A stretch of DNA of 23,006 nt, from NCBI GenBank assembly GCA_965369325.1, contig CBDUQI010000080.1:1-23006 (forward strand), given 5' to 3'. The first letter of the stretch is position 1. The number at the start of each line of letters is the position of its first letter. This DNA comes from CBDUQI01 sp965369325 (lineage in GTDB: Bacteria > Pseudomonadota > Gammaproteobacteria > Steroidobacterales > JBCBZW01). Of the stretch, positions 1 to 8,039 are shown piece after piece. The position numbers and the translations under genes were made by a program. Below the pieces are notes generated by a model. That model searched no databases. It was not told the origin of the DNA and was given only the letters and a program-made list of their open reading frames with translations.

Positions 1-2
1 CG

Positions 3-1964
3 TTCCCGTTGCTGGAACTGGACAGGCGCCGTGATGAGAACGGCACGATGCTGCACGCCGCCTGCGAGGACCTGGGCGGGCTTGAAGGTTGCGTCTCGCG
101 CCGTGCAGAACAGATCTTTACCCAGTTGCCAAACGCTGTGCGGCAGCGGCTGCCCAATGTACTGGGGCAGCTTGTCATCGAAACCGGCCGCCAGTCCGGC
201 CCGAGCAGCCAACCCGTCCCGCTTGAGCGATTGGCCAACGACGAGCAGGCGCGCGAGCTAGTCAGTGCCTTTGTTGAAGCCCGCCTGTTCTCGGTCACCA
301 TGGCGGGCGATAACAGTCAGCCCATTGTGCGCGTGACGCACGAGGCGCTGCTGCGGCACTGGGCAAGGGCCAGCGACTGGCTAGCCCGCAATGCCAGCCA
401 GGTGCGGGCGCGCGCATGGCTGACCGATCAAACCCGGCGCTGGCACAGCGAGGGACGCATCGATGACTATCTGCTGGCGGACGGAAAACCGCTGCTGGAA
501 GCACAACAGCTACTCCACGCCGGCATTGAATTGCCGGCCGATGAAACCGAGCTGATCAAACGCTCCCAGCGCCGCGCGAGCCGCTTCACCCGACTTAAAC
601 AAGCAGTGGGTGCCGTCATGGTGCTGCTCACCATTGTGGCCTCCGGCGCGGCGTGGAATGCGATCAAACAACGTAACTTAACGGCGCAGGAGGCCACCAA
701 GTCCAAGCAGGTATCGGAATTTCTCACCACCTTGTTTGAGGCGGCCGATCCCGGGCAAATCGATGGGCAGACCTTGACTGTGCAGCAGTTGCTTGACCGG
801 GGCGCCGAACGCATTCGCAATGAGCTCACCGATCAACCCAGGCTTAGCGCATCCTTAATGACCACTATGAGCGAGGCCTATCAGGGCATCGGGATGTACC
901 AGCAGTCCCGCAAGCTTTCCGACGAAGCGCTGGGCATCCATCTGGCCACCGGCGCCAGCGAATCGCTGGATGCGGCGCAGACGCGATACCGACGCGCTGC
1001 CGTACTGCACGAGCAGGCCGAGTTCGCTGCGGCGGAAGAGGACCTCGGGCAGGTCTTGCGCCTCACTCAGGGCGACAATCGAATAGAGGCTATCGAGTTG
1101 CGGGCCAACGCGCTGGATGAGCTGTCTGTATTGAACTTTGTTCAGGGCCGTGCCGAACCCGCCCGCGACTACGCCCGTCAGGGGCTGGATCTGCGGCGCG
1201 CGGCGCTACCGGGCGAGCGCAAGTATATTGCCAACGCGCTGAGTAATCTCGGCGCCGCACTCATCCGAATACCGGATGCAGAAAAAGCTGAACAGGCACT
1301 GATGCAGGCACTCGCCATTTACGATGCGCTGCCAGAAGGGCAGAACCATGTTAAGCAAGCAACCGCGCTCAACAATCTTGGCACACTGGCTTACCGTACC
1401 GGCGATCTGGCCCAGGCGGAGACCTATTTCAGGCGGGCGTTGGCCATCCGTCGCACGGTCTATGGCGAGTCTCATCCGGACACCGCCGGCATGGCGACCA
1501 ACCTTGCCTCTGTGCTGCGAGATCGCGGTGATTGGGAACAAGCGCGGTCGTTGTATCGCAACGCCTACGATATTTTGCTGGAGAACTCGAGCGTGAATCA
1601 TCCCACCACTGCACACACCGCATTGAAATTGTGCGAAAGCCAGTTGGTATTGAACGAGTCGGTCGACATCGAGCGGGTTCTGATACCCGCTATCGCCACG
1701 GTAATCAAGGTATTCGGTGAGGATAACTGGCGCGCCGCACGCGCGCGCAGCGTACATGGCGCCGCACTTCTGGCCACGGGCGCCACCGAGCAGGCGCAGC
1801 CGTTGCTGCTCGAGGCGCACCAACAATTGCAGGAAGAGCTGGGTGAGGAATCGCGCTACACGAAAGAGGCACTGTCTCGTGTGCAGGCGCTCAAAGCGGC
1901 GATCGAAACGCCGGCCACGACGGCAAACCCACCGGCCACCACCGATGTGCCGACCGCACCCTAA
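3..1964 (+). CDS. STAND-type signalling protein, C-terminal part (winged helix, membrane helix, TPRs); 5' truncated
   Basis: The frame is open to the left edge with no stop, so the N-terminus lies outside the window; the first TTG at 9 is not a credible start. Residues below are counted from that TTG. Residues 1-170 look like the end of an nSTAND1 module: LHAACEDLGGLEG, an 'RRAEQIF' helix and the conserved VRVTHEALLRHW at 107-118. Residues about 198-216 form one hydrophobic membrane helix. The rest, about 230-635, is TPR-type helical repeats, clearest at NNLGTLAYRTGDLAQAE and the following NLASVLRDRGDWEQA unit. The last 20 residues are Ala/Pro/Thr-rich. Known relatives carry either a CadC-like DNA-binding domain or a Ser/Thr kinase domain before the NTPase; which one applies cannot be seen here. 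It is probably a membrane-anchored signal-responsive regulator with periplasmic TPRs, which is inference. It converges on the next gene with a 3-nt gap. Confidence 0.85.
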   Translation, partial: FPLLELDRRRDENGTMLHAACEDLGGLEGCVSRRAEQIFTQLPNAVRQRLPNVLGQLVIETGRQSGPSSQPVPLERLANDEQARELVSAFVEARLFSVTMAGDNSQPIVRVTHEALLRHWARASDWLARNASQVRARAWLTDQTRRWHSEGRIDDYLLADGKPLLEAQQLLHAGIELPADETELIKRSQRRASRFTRLKQAVGAVMVLLTIVASGAAWNAIKQRNLTAQEATKSKQVSEFLTTLFEAADPGQIDGQTLTVQQLLDRGAERIRNELTDQPRLSASLMTTMSEAYQGIGMYQQSRKLSDEALGIHLATGASESLDAAQTRYRRAAVLHEQAEFAAAEEDLGQVLRLTQGDNRIEAIELRANALDELSVLNFVQGRAEPARDYARQGLDLRRAALPGERKYIANALSNLGAALIRIPDAEKAEQALMQALAIYDALPEGQNHVKQATALNNLGTLAYRTGDLAQAETYFRRALAIRRTVYGESHPDTAGMATNLASVLRDRGDWEQARSLYRNAYDILLENSSVNHPTTAHTALKLCESQLVLNESVDIERVLIPAIATVIKVFGEDNWRAARARSVHGAALLATGATEQAQPLLLEAHQQLQEELGEESRYTKEALSRVQALKAAIETPATTANPPATTDVPTAP

Positions 1965-1967
1965 ACC

Positions 1968-2561
1968 TTAATCGCGCAACAACTTACGCACACGGCGTTG
2001 CAACGCGGGCACCGCCTCCTGCTCGAACCACGCGTTACGGCGCAACCAGATATTGTTACGCGGGCTGGGATGCGGCATCGGGAAAATATCAGGACCGAAA
2101 GTGCGCCAGTCACGCACCACGTCGGTCAGGCTTTGTTTTTTGGTCTGCGGTAAATACCACATACGCGCGTACTGACCAATCACAAGCGTTAGCTCGACGT
2201 TTACCAGGGTTGCTAGCAGGCGTGCTCGCCAGGCGGTCGCGCATTCTGGGCGCGGCGGCAGGTCGCCGGACTTTCCTTTGCCCGGATAACAAAACCCCAT
2301 CGGCACAATGGCTACCTGAGATGCATCGTAAAACACCTCTGGGCTCACGCCCATCCAGTCGCGCAGCCGTTCGCCGCTGGGATCATCAAAGGGCACACCG
2401 GAGCTGTGCACCGCGGTCCCCGGCGCCTGCCCGGCCACCAGCAACCGAGCAGAACGTGCCGCCTGGAACACGGGGCGCGGTCCCAACGGCAATTGCGCCT
2501 CGCACAGGCGGCATTCCCGTATCTGCGCACTCAGCGCTTTGAGGCTCTCCACCCTGCTCAT
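1968..2561 (-). CDS. Uracil-DNA glycosylase superfamily protein (COG1573-like)
   Basis: This 197-residue protein belongs to the UDG fold, which excises uracil or related damaged bases in base-excision repair. Motif A reads GQAPG at 44-48, where family 4 usually has GEAPG. Motif 2 reads HPSPRN, as in SMUG1-type enzymes. Four cysteines at 17, 20, 91 and 107 (C-x2-C, then C-x15-C) match the spacing of the 4Fe-4S ligands of family 4/5 UDGs, so a cluster is likely. It starts with ATG 9 nt after the stop of the MttB-family gene, with no strong Shine-Dalgarno sequence, so it is probably the last gene of that operon by read-through. Its repair role has no obvious link to the metabolic genes upstream. 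The superfamily call is firm; substrate preference is unknown. Confidence 0.85.
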   Translation of the reverse strand: MSRVESLKALSAQIRECRLCEAQLPLGPRPVFQAARSARLLVAGQAPGTAVHSSGVPFDDPSGERLRDWMGVSPEVFYDASQVAIVPMGFCYPGKGKSGDLPPRPECATAWRARLLATLVNVELTLVIGQYARMWYLPQTKKQSLTDVVRDWRTFGPDIFPMPHPSPRNNIWLRRNAWFEQEAVPALQRRVRKLLRD

Positions 2562-2570
2562 CAGTTGCGG

Positions 2571-4085
2571 TTAACTCCCGGTAATCTCGATTTTTCGTCG
2601 CGCCACGTAGTCCTGCAATTGTTCTCGTACGGCCGGATCAATGGGCGGCGGCTGGTACTCGGCCAGCAAGCGCTTCCATATAACGTTGGCGCGCTGCGCC
2701 GAATCCTGCGAGCCGGCTTGCTGCCAGTTCTCAAAGTTTTGCCTGTCTGAGAGCATCGGCGCGTAGAACGCGGTTCGATACCGGGCCAGCGTATGCTCGG
2801 TGCCAAAATGATGCCCGCCGGGTTCTACTGCGGCGATCGCATCGACTGCCAGCTGATCTTCACCAAAGCCAATCGGCTTCAGGGTCTCACTCATCATCTG
2901 CAACATTTCTGCATCGACGATGAGCTTCTCGAACGACGCCGTCAAGCCGCTCTCCAGCCAGCCGGCCGCATGATTGATCAGGTTGGCCTGCCCCATCACG
3001 CTACTCCATAAAGACATCTGGCTCTCGTAGGCCGATTGCGCATCCACGCAATTGGCCGTGGTGGTATTGCTTGAGCGCGAGGGCAATCCTAAATGACGGG
3101 CAATCTGGCAACTCGCCAACGCCATGCGCGCGTACTCCGGCGTGCCCAGCGCCGGGGCGCCGCTTTGCATGTCCACATTGGATGCGAACTCGCCATACAT
3201 TACTGGCGCACCAGCGCGCACAACCTGAGCCAGCACCACCACGGCAAGCACCTCGGCTGTTTGCTGCACCAGAGTGCCGGCGAGCGTTGCCGGGCTCATT
3301 GAGCCGGCCAGCGTAAACGGGGTGGCGCAGATCACCTGCTTGGCCTGCGCCAATTCCAGTACCGCTTCGGTCATGGGAATGTCCAACTGGCGCGGCGAGT
3401 TGGTGTTGATGATCGCCAGCACCGCCGGCTTGTCTTCCAGCGCCTGGCGGTCGAGCCCATAGCCGATGCAAGTCATCTCAATACAATCACGCGTGCGATC
3501 CCGCCCCAATGCATACGCCTGCGCGTTTTTATCCATCAGCGTAAGCTGGGCCAAATACAAATCCAGATGGCGTGAGTCCGCTGGCAGATCCATCGGCTCG
3601 AAGGCACCACCGCCTTCCTGGTGGAGGATGTTCAGACTCTGCACGATACGCAAAAAGTCGCACATTTCGTCGTACGTACCTGGTCGGCGGCCTTTATCCA
3701 GATCGCTGCAAAACGCCGGGCCGCCCACGGATGAAAACACCAGCGCATTGCCACCCACATGAAGATCGCGTGCGGGGTTGCGGGCGCGCAAACCAAACTG
3801 CGATGGGGCCAGGGCGAGTAACTCCATGACCATCGCACGATCGAACGTTACCATTTGCGAGGGTTCATCCACACGCGCGCCAGCGGCGGCAAGCAGCGCA
3901 CGGCTGCCAGGCTCCAAAAAGCGTATGCCCTGGCGTTCGAGCACGGTCAGTGCCGAATCCACAATCGCCTGCACGTGATCATCGCTAAGCACGCGCATGG
4001 GCTCGTAGACGTTATTCAATGTTTGCCAAGGCAACTGGCGCACGCCCACCGCCTCGCGTTTGTTACGTCGACCGCGACGGCTCAT
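2571..4085 (-). CDS. MttB-family (trimethylamine methyltransferase-like) protein, paralog 1
   Basis: A 504-residue member of the MttB family (PF06253). Characterised members transfer a methyl group from trimethylamine or quaternary amines such as glycine betaine, proline betaine or carnitine to a corrinoid protein. The reading frame has no internal amber codon, so this is a non-pyrrolysine member; these act on betaines rather than trimethylamine in the cases studied. It has a basic N-terminal tail (SRRGRRNKRE) and family blocks including APSQFGLRARNP, TPFTLAGSMSPATLAG, SNVDMQSGAPALGTPEY and a C-terminal LLAEYQPPP. It looks cytoplasmic. Its ATG overlaps the stop of the upstream PanE-like gene (ATGA). 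No corrinoid protein or activator lies in the window, so the methyl acceptor is unknown. By eye it is roughly half identical to the second copy at 18162-19724. Confidence 0.88.
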   Translation of the reverse strand: MSRRGRRNKREAVGVRQLPWQTLNNVYEPMRVLSDDHVQAIVDSALTVLERQGIRFLEPGSRALLAAAGARVDEPSQMVTFDRAMVMELLALAPSQFGLRARNPARDLHVGGNALVFSSVGGPAFCSDLDKGRRPGTYDEMCDFLRIVQSLNILHQEGGGAFEPMDLPADSRHLDLYLAQLTLMDKNAQAYALGRDRTRDCIEMTCIGYGLDRQALEDKPAVLAIINTNSPRQLDIPMTEAVLELAQAKQVICATPFTLAGSMSPATLAGTLVQQTAEVLAVVVLAQVVRAGAPVMYGEFASNVDMQSGAPALGTPEYARMALASCQIARHLGLPSRSSNTTTANCVDAQSAYESQMSLWSSVMGQANLINHAAGWLESGLTASFEKLIVDAEMLQMMSETLKPIGFGEDQLAVDAIAAVEPGGHHFGTEHTLARYRTAFYAPMLSDRQNFENWQQAGSQDSAQRANVIWKRLLAEYQPPPIDPAVREQLQDYVARRKIEITGS

Positions 4086-5140
4086 GCGTCGCCGCCTGCT
4101 AGTTTGGTGATGGCCGTGCGTAGTTGCGTCGCGGAAAAGTACTCGCCAGTTGGCGCCGTCTTCACCTGCTCAACAATCGCCTGGTTGATCGGCGCCTCGG
4201 TGCCGTACTGCTGGGCCAACCGCACAACAGCGCCGCACAGATCATCAATTTCCGTCGCGCGCCCGGCGCGTCGGTCGTCTTGCATAGACGAGCGGGCCAA
4301 CGGATCAATCCGCAACATTCGCGCGGCGACGGCACGAAACACCGGCGTCGGCATACGTAGCAACCGCGGCGTCCACGTGGGTGGCAACGGCATCGCCTTA
4401 ACCGGCGCAATCTGCGCAGCCGCCAGCGCTTGCAGCGCTTCGCTTTGCATGTCAGCAACGATCGACCGATAGCCCGAATCGAGCAGCTGTTCGCGTAGCG
4501 GTTTTCCGGAGAGTGCGTTGATCGGGTTGTTCAAATTCAGTATCAGCTTACCCCACTGCACACCGAGTAAGTCCTCATGCAGTTGCAGGGACAAACCGGC
4601 CCGAGCGAACGCCGGCGCCCATGCCTCGGTGCTGTTGGTGCGCGCAACCGCCAGATGCCCGTCGCTGGTGCGGCGTGGGGCACCTGGCGTATTGAGAATG
4701 ACGTTATACGGCACCATGCCGGCGATCGCCTCGAGCAAGGGAGCACCGTGGCGCAGGCGCTGCGCGTTCTCTATGCCATTCTGAAAAGAGATCACGGGCG
4801 TCCCGGCCGGCATGCCGGCCTGTAAATCGGCAGCAGCCTGCGCGGTGGCACCGCTTTTTACGGTTAACAGCACCAGACGGGCAGGCGGTGCGTCGGCCAG
4901 CGTTTCGCCGGCGGTGATCTGCCCCTCGGGCACACGCCGTGTGGTGCCGTCAAGATCCGTCACCTCAACCCCGTGTTCTGCTAACGCCCTCACCAGGGGT
5001 GCGCGACCGATCAGATGCACGTGTAACCCACCATCGGCCAGTCGGGCGCCCAGGTACTGGCCGATGGCACCCGCACCGTACACCAGCACGTCCACCTCGG
5101 TGGCGTTATCGGCGGGTGATGAAGGCGGGGGCGCGCTCAA
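4082..5140 (-). CDS. 2-dehydropantoate 2-reductase family protein (PanE/ApbA-like)
   Basis: A 352-residue NAD(P)H-dependent reductase of the ketopantoate reductase family. It has an N-terminal Rossmann fold with GAGAIG at 22-27, and a helical C-terminal domain that retains the catalytic lysine (K198 in WGKLILN), the Asn four residues on (N202) and the acidic residue of TEID (E297). These match the catalytic Lys, Asn and Glu of E. coli PanE, so it should be active on ketopantoate or another 2-oxo acid. The start is a TTG at 5138-5140 preceded by AGGAG with 6-nt spacing, overlapping the aminotransferase stop; no ATG exists before the Rossmann motif. Its place between an aminotransferase and an MttB-family gene makes a catabolic 2-oxo-acid/2-hydroxy-acid role more likely than pantothenate synthesis. 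That is inference, so no gene symbol is given. Confidence 0.87.
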   Translation of the reverse strand: MSAPPPSSPADNATEVDVLVYGAGAIGQYLGARLADGGLHVHLIGRAPLVRALAEHGVEVTDLDGTTRRVPEGQITAGETLADAPPARLVLLTVKSGATAQAAADLQAGMPAGTPVISFQNGIENAQRLRHGAPLLEAIAGMVPYNVILNTPGAPRRTSDGHLAVARTNSTEAWAPAFARAGLSLQLHEDLLGVQWGKLILNLNNPINALSGKPLREQLLDSGYRSIVADMQSEALQALAAAQIAPVKAMPLPPTWTPRLLRMPTPVFRAVAARMLRIDPLARSSMQDDRRAGRATEIDDLCGAVVRLAQQYGTEAPINQAIVEQVKTAPTGEYFSATQLRTAITKLAGGDA

Positions 5141-6282
5141 CGGGCGCTCCTGATGAGGCTTGCAAGGCGCGCAATGCCCTCGCGAATGTCATCCTCACCA
5201 TAGTGCGCAAAACTCAGGCGTAAGAAGTGTCTGAACTGCCCGTCTATGGAGAACACGCTGCCGGGCTGGAAGCCGGTCTTAAAGTCCGCCGCGCGGGTCT
5301 TTAGCTGAACGCCGTCCAGGTGGGTGTCAAGCAGTTCCAGCCAAAAGAAGTAGCCGCCCTGCGGCGTGCGCCAGCGCGCGAGGCCCTGCATATGCTCGGT
5401 CAACCCCGCGTTCATCGCAGCCACCCGGCGAGCGTACACATCGCGCAGGTGTGCCAGGTGCTCGTCCAGCAGCCCGGCCGTAATCGCATGACGCACGATG
5501 TGCGAGGTAAAGTGGTTAAAGTTACCGCCGCTGTTAAGTACGCCGCTACCGGTGAGTTTCGCCAATAGATCAGGCGCGGCCTGTATCCAACCCAGGCGCA
5601 ACGCGGGCGCCAGAACTTTGGAGAACGAGCCCATCGACAGCACATTGCCTTCACCCACATAAGTGCCCAATGCGCGCGGGGGCGGCTCACCGTAGTGCAA
5701 CAGCTGGTAAGCCTCATCGGCCAACACGAGAAAATTGTGCTTGAGGCTGAGCGCGACCAGTTGCTCACGGCGTTGGGCATTGTGCACGCATCCGGTCGGG
5801 TTTTGGAAACTGGGGATCGTGTACAGCGCTTTGGGTTGTGTGCGCTTGAGAATATCTTCCAACCCATCGATCATCAGGCCGTGCTCATCCACCGGAACGC
5901 TTACCAGCTTCGCGCCGTGATCCGCAAATATCTGGAACGCAAGAAAGTAACTAGGTGCTTCGACTAATACGGTATCGCCCGGGCGGATGAGCTGCGCGCA
6001 GACAAAATCCAATGCCTGGGAGATGCCACCGCTGAGCATCAACTGCTCAGCCGGCACGGGTGCGCTATAAGCGTTGGTAAGCAAGTCCGCCAGCGCCGCG
6101 AGAAATCTGGGGTCTCCGCGAAGCTGTCCGTAGTTAAGCTCGGCACTCACCGCATGGGGCAAATACTGCTCGGTGGCTGCGCGCATTAAGGCAACCGGCA
6201 GCATGTCCATTGAGGGTTGCCCCACGCCAAAGTTGACGGTGCCCGGATCAGGTGCGTCGTCAAAGGTAACCGTAGTACTCAA
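5137..6282 (-). CDS. PLP-dependent aminotransferase, fold type I (2-aminoadipate/MocR-like class)
   Basis: A 381-residue aminotransferase that should exchange amino and 2-oxo groups in the cytoplasm. Visible landmarks are NFGVGQPS near 17-24, LSGGISQALD at 83-92, FQNPTG at 159-164, the PLP-ring aspartate in LADEAY (D189, Y192), the Schiff-base lysine K222 in GSFSKVLAPALRLGW, and LRLSFAHY near the C-terminus, which carries the expected carboxylate-binding Arg. The closest general class is LysN/2-aminoadipate aminotransferase-like; substrate is not predictable. There is no GntR domain, so it is an enzyme rather than a MocR regulator. The start is a TTG at 6280-6282. An in-frame TGA lies seven codons upstream with no ATG or GTG between, and AAGGAA sits 9 nt before the TTG. 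It is the first gene of the operon leading to the reductase and MttB paralog. Confidence 0.88.
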   Translation of the reverse strand: MSTTVTFDDAPDPGTVNFGVGQPSMDMLPVALMRAATEQYLPHAVSAELNYGQLRGDPRFLAALADLLTNAYSAPVPAEQLMLSGGISQALDFVCAQLIRPGDTVLVEAPSYFLAFQIFADHGAKLVSVPVDEHGLMIDGLEDILKRTQPKALYTIPSFQNPTGCVHNAQRREQLVALSLKHNFLVLADEAYQLLHYGEPPPRALGTYVGEGNVLSMGSFSKVLAPALRLGWIQAAPDLLAKLTGSGVLNSGGNFNHFTSHIVRHAITAGLLDEHLAHLRDVYARRVAAMNAGLTEHMQGLARWRTPQGGYFFWLELLDTHLDGVQLKTRAADFKTGFQPGSVFSIDGQFRHFLRLSFAHYGEDDIREGIARLASLIRSAR

Positions 6283-6549
6283 GTTGTGTGTTTCCTTGTA
6301 TCAGGTGGGCACGCCGCGACGCCCGCGCGAACACTGTAGCAGCCTGCAGACGGGGACAAAACTGCGCCGCCGCCGCGCACCCAGCTCATGGCCGGCAGAT
6401 TCAGATGCATGCTCTCCATGGCCCCGCGCGGCGCAGCTTTGCATTAATACGAAGCGAGACGGCCACGCCACGGCTAGAGGGCGCTTCGGTGTCGCTATTC
6501 GCGGTAGCATAGCCCGCAGCGCGATCAGCGTCCCAAGGTACACCCACAT
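6283..6549. promoter_or_regulatory. Divergent promoter region, aminotransferase operon / betB
   Basis: This 267-nt gap separates the leftward aminotransferase operon from rightward betB, so it must hold the promoters for both. It contains an AT-rich patch around 6442-6450 in otherwise GC-rich DNA and short dyads such as ATGCATGC near 6402. I find no convincing -35/-10 pair and no clear operator. BetI or a LysR protein would be plausible regulators from knowledge of bet genes, but no site for either can be identified. Confidence 0.5.
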
Positions 6550-8028
6550 ATGGATAAGACTATGCGAGCACAACCCGCCGGCGCCCACTTTGTTAACGGA
6601 CAATACCTGGATGATCCTGATGGCGAGGCGTTGGTCTCGATTTATCCGGCGACCGGCGAGCGCATTGCCCAACTCAACCTGGCCACCGAGGCCACTATGC
6701 ACCGGGCCGTGCGGGCGGCCGAGGCGGGTTTTGCGGCGTGGTCCGCCACGCCTGCTGCGCAACGGGCACGCGTGTTGCGACGCGCGGCACAGATGATCCG
6801 GGAGCAGAATCGGGAGCTATCAGTGCTGGAAACCCTCGATACCGGCAAGGCACTGCAGGAAACCCTGGTGGCGGATGCCGCCTCTGGCGCGGACTGCCTG
6901 GATTATTTCGCCAGCATCGCGGCCACCGCCCTGGACGGACGGCACATTGATCTGGGCGAATCGTTCGCCTACACACGGCGCGAGCCGTTAGGGGTGTGCC
7001 TGGGAATCGGCGCCTGGAATTATCCCATTCAGATCGCCTGCTGGAAGGCAGCCCCTGCGCTCGCCTGTGGCAACGCAATGATTTTTAAGCCTGCCCCGCA
7101 AACGCCGTTGTCTGCCTTGAAGCTGGCCGAGATCTTGAGCCAGGCCGGATTACCGGATGGTGTGTTTAACGTGCTGCAAACCGACGTAGCCATCGCGACG
7201 CAACTGGTGGAGCACCGGTCCATCGAGAAGATATCGCTCACCGGCTCGTCCGCGACCGGTCGAGTGGTTGCCACCAACGCCGCCGCGCGGCTAAAGCAAG
7301 TGAGCCTGGAACTGGGTGGCAAGTCGCCTCTGATCATTTTTGCCGACGCGCATTTGGACAATGCGGTAGGTGCCGCCATGCTGGCGAATTTCTACTCCAC
7401 CGGGCAGGTATGCACTAACGGCACCCGGGTGTTTATCCACCGCGACATCCGCGAAGAATTTCTCGCTCGCCTGAAGATGCGTACCGAGGCGATTCGCCTG
7501 GGCGACCCTTTGGATGAAGCCACCCAAATGGGGCCGTTGGTGAGCCAGACGCAGTACGAGCGCGTCATGTCTTACCTTGATCTCGGTCGTGCAGAGGGCG
7601 CAACGCTGATCACCGGGGGCGCCGCCGCCAATGTACCCGCGCTGCCCAACGGACTGTTCGTGCAACCCACCGTGTTTGCCAATGTGGCCGATGACATGCG
7701 CATTGCCCGCGAGGAGATATTCGGGCCGGTAATGTCGGTCTTGGACTTCAACTCCGAAGAAGATGTGATCAGGCGCGCAAATGCCACCGAGTTCGGTCTG
7801 GCCGCCGGCGTGTTCAGCCGTGATATCCAACGCGCCCACCGCGTGATCGCCCGGTTGCAGGCGGGTACCTGCTGGATCAATGCGTACAACCTCACGCCCA
7901 TCGAGATGCCTTTTGGCGGCTACAAGCAGTCTGGCATCGGGCGCGAGAACGCGCATGCCGCAATCAACCATTACTCGCAGATTAAATCCGTCTACGTCGA
8001 GATGGGCGATGTCGACAGCCCCTACTGA
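6550..8028 (+). CDS. betB: Betaine aldehyde dehydrogenase
   Basis: A 492-residue aldehyde dehydrogenase. It oxidises betaine aldehyde to glycine betaine with NAD(P)+, the last step of choline-to-betaine synthesis. The ALDH fold is complete: N157 in AWNYP, K180 in IFKP, the general base E254 in SLELGGKSP and the nucleophile C288 in GQVCTNGTR. The GQVCTNGTR block, EEIFGPVMSVLDF and the KSVYVEMGDVDSPY tail fit proteobacterial BetB rather than generic ALDHs. The chosen ATG has AAGG 11 nt upstream. A second ATG at 6562, giving MRAQPAG, fits the usual BetB N-terminus and may be the true start. No betA, betI or betT is present in the window. It could also act on related aminoaldehydes. It converges on dctM with 11 nt between and no visible terminator. 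Confidence 0.9.
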   Translation: MDKTMRAQPAGAHFVNGQYLDDPDGEALVSIYPATGERIAQLNLATEATMHRAVRAAEAGFAAWSATPAAQRARVLRRAAQMIREQNRELSVLETLDTGKALQETLVADAASGADCLDYFASIAATALDGRHIDLGESFAYTRREPLGVCLGIGAWNYPIQIACWKAAPALACGNAMIFKPAPQTPLSALKLAEILSQAGLPDGVFNVLQTDVAIATQLVEHRSIEKISLTGSSATGRVVATNAAARLKQVSLELGGKSPLIIFADAHLDNAVGAAMLANFYSTGQVCTNGTRVFIHRDIREEFLARLKMRTEAIRLGDPLDEATQMGPLVSQTQYERVMSYLDLGRAEGATLITGGAAANVPALPNGLFVQPTVFANVADDMRIAREEIFGPVMSVLDFNSEEDVIRRANATEFGLAAGVFSRDIQRAHRVIARLQAGTCWINAYNLTPIEMPFGGYKQSGIGRENAHAAINHYSQIKSVYVEMGDVDSPY

Positions 8029-8039
8029 CAACGGCGGGC

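Noticed and set aside
1206..1826. 206-codon frame on the - strand inside the STAND/TPR gene
   Set aside because: It is antisense to clear TPR repeats and shows no domain or ribosome binding site.
2571..4085. Possible pyrrolysine-containing MttB
   Set aside because: Neither MttB-family frame (this one or 18162-19724) has an in-frame TAG at or near the pyrrolysine position, and there are no pyl genes in the window.
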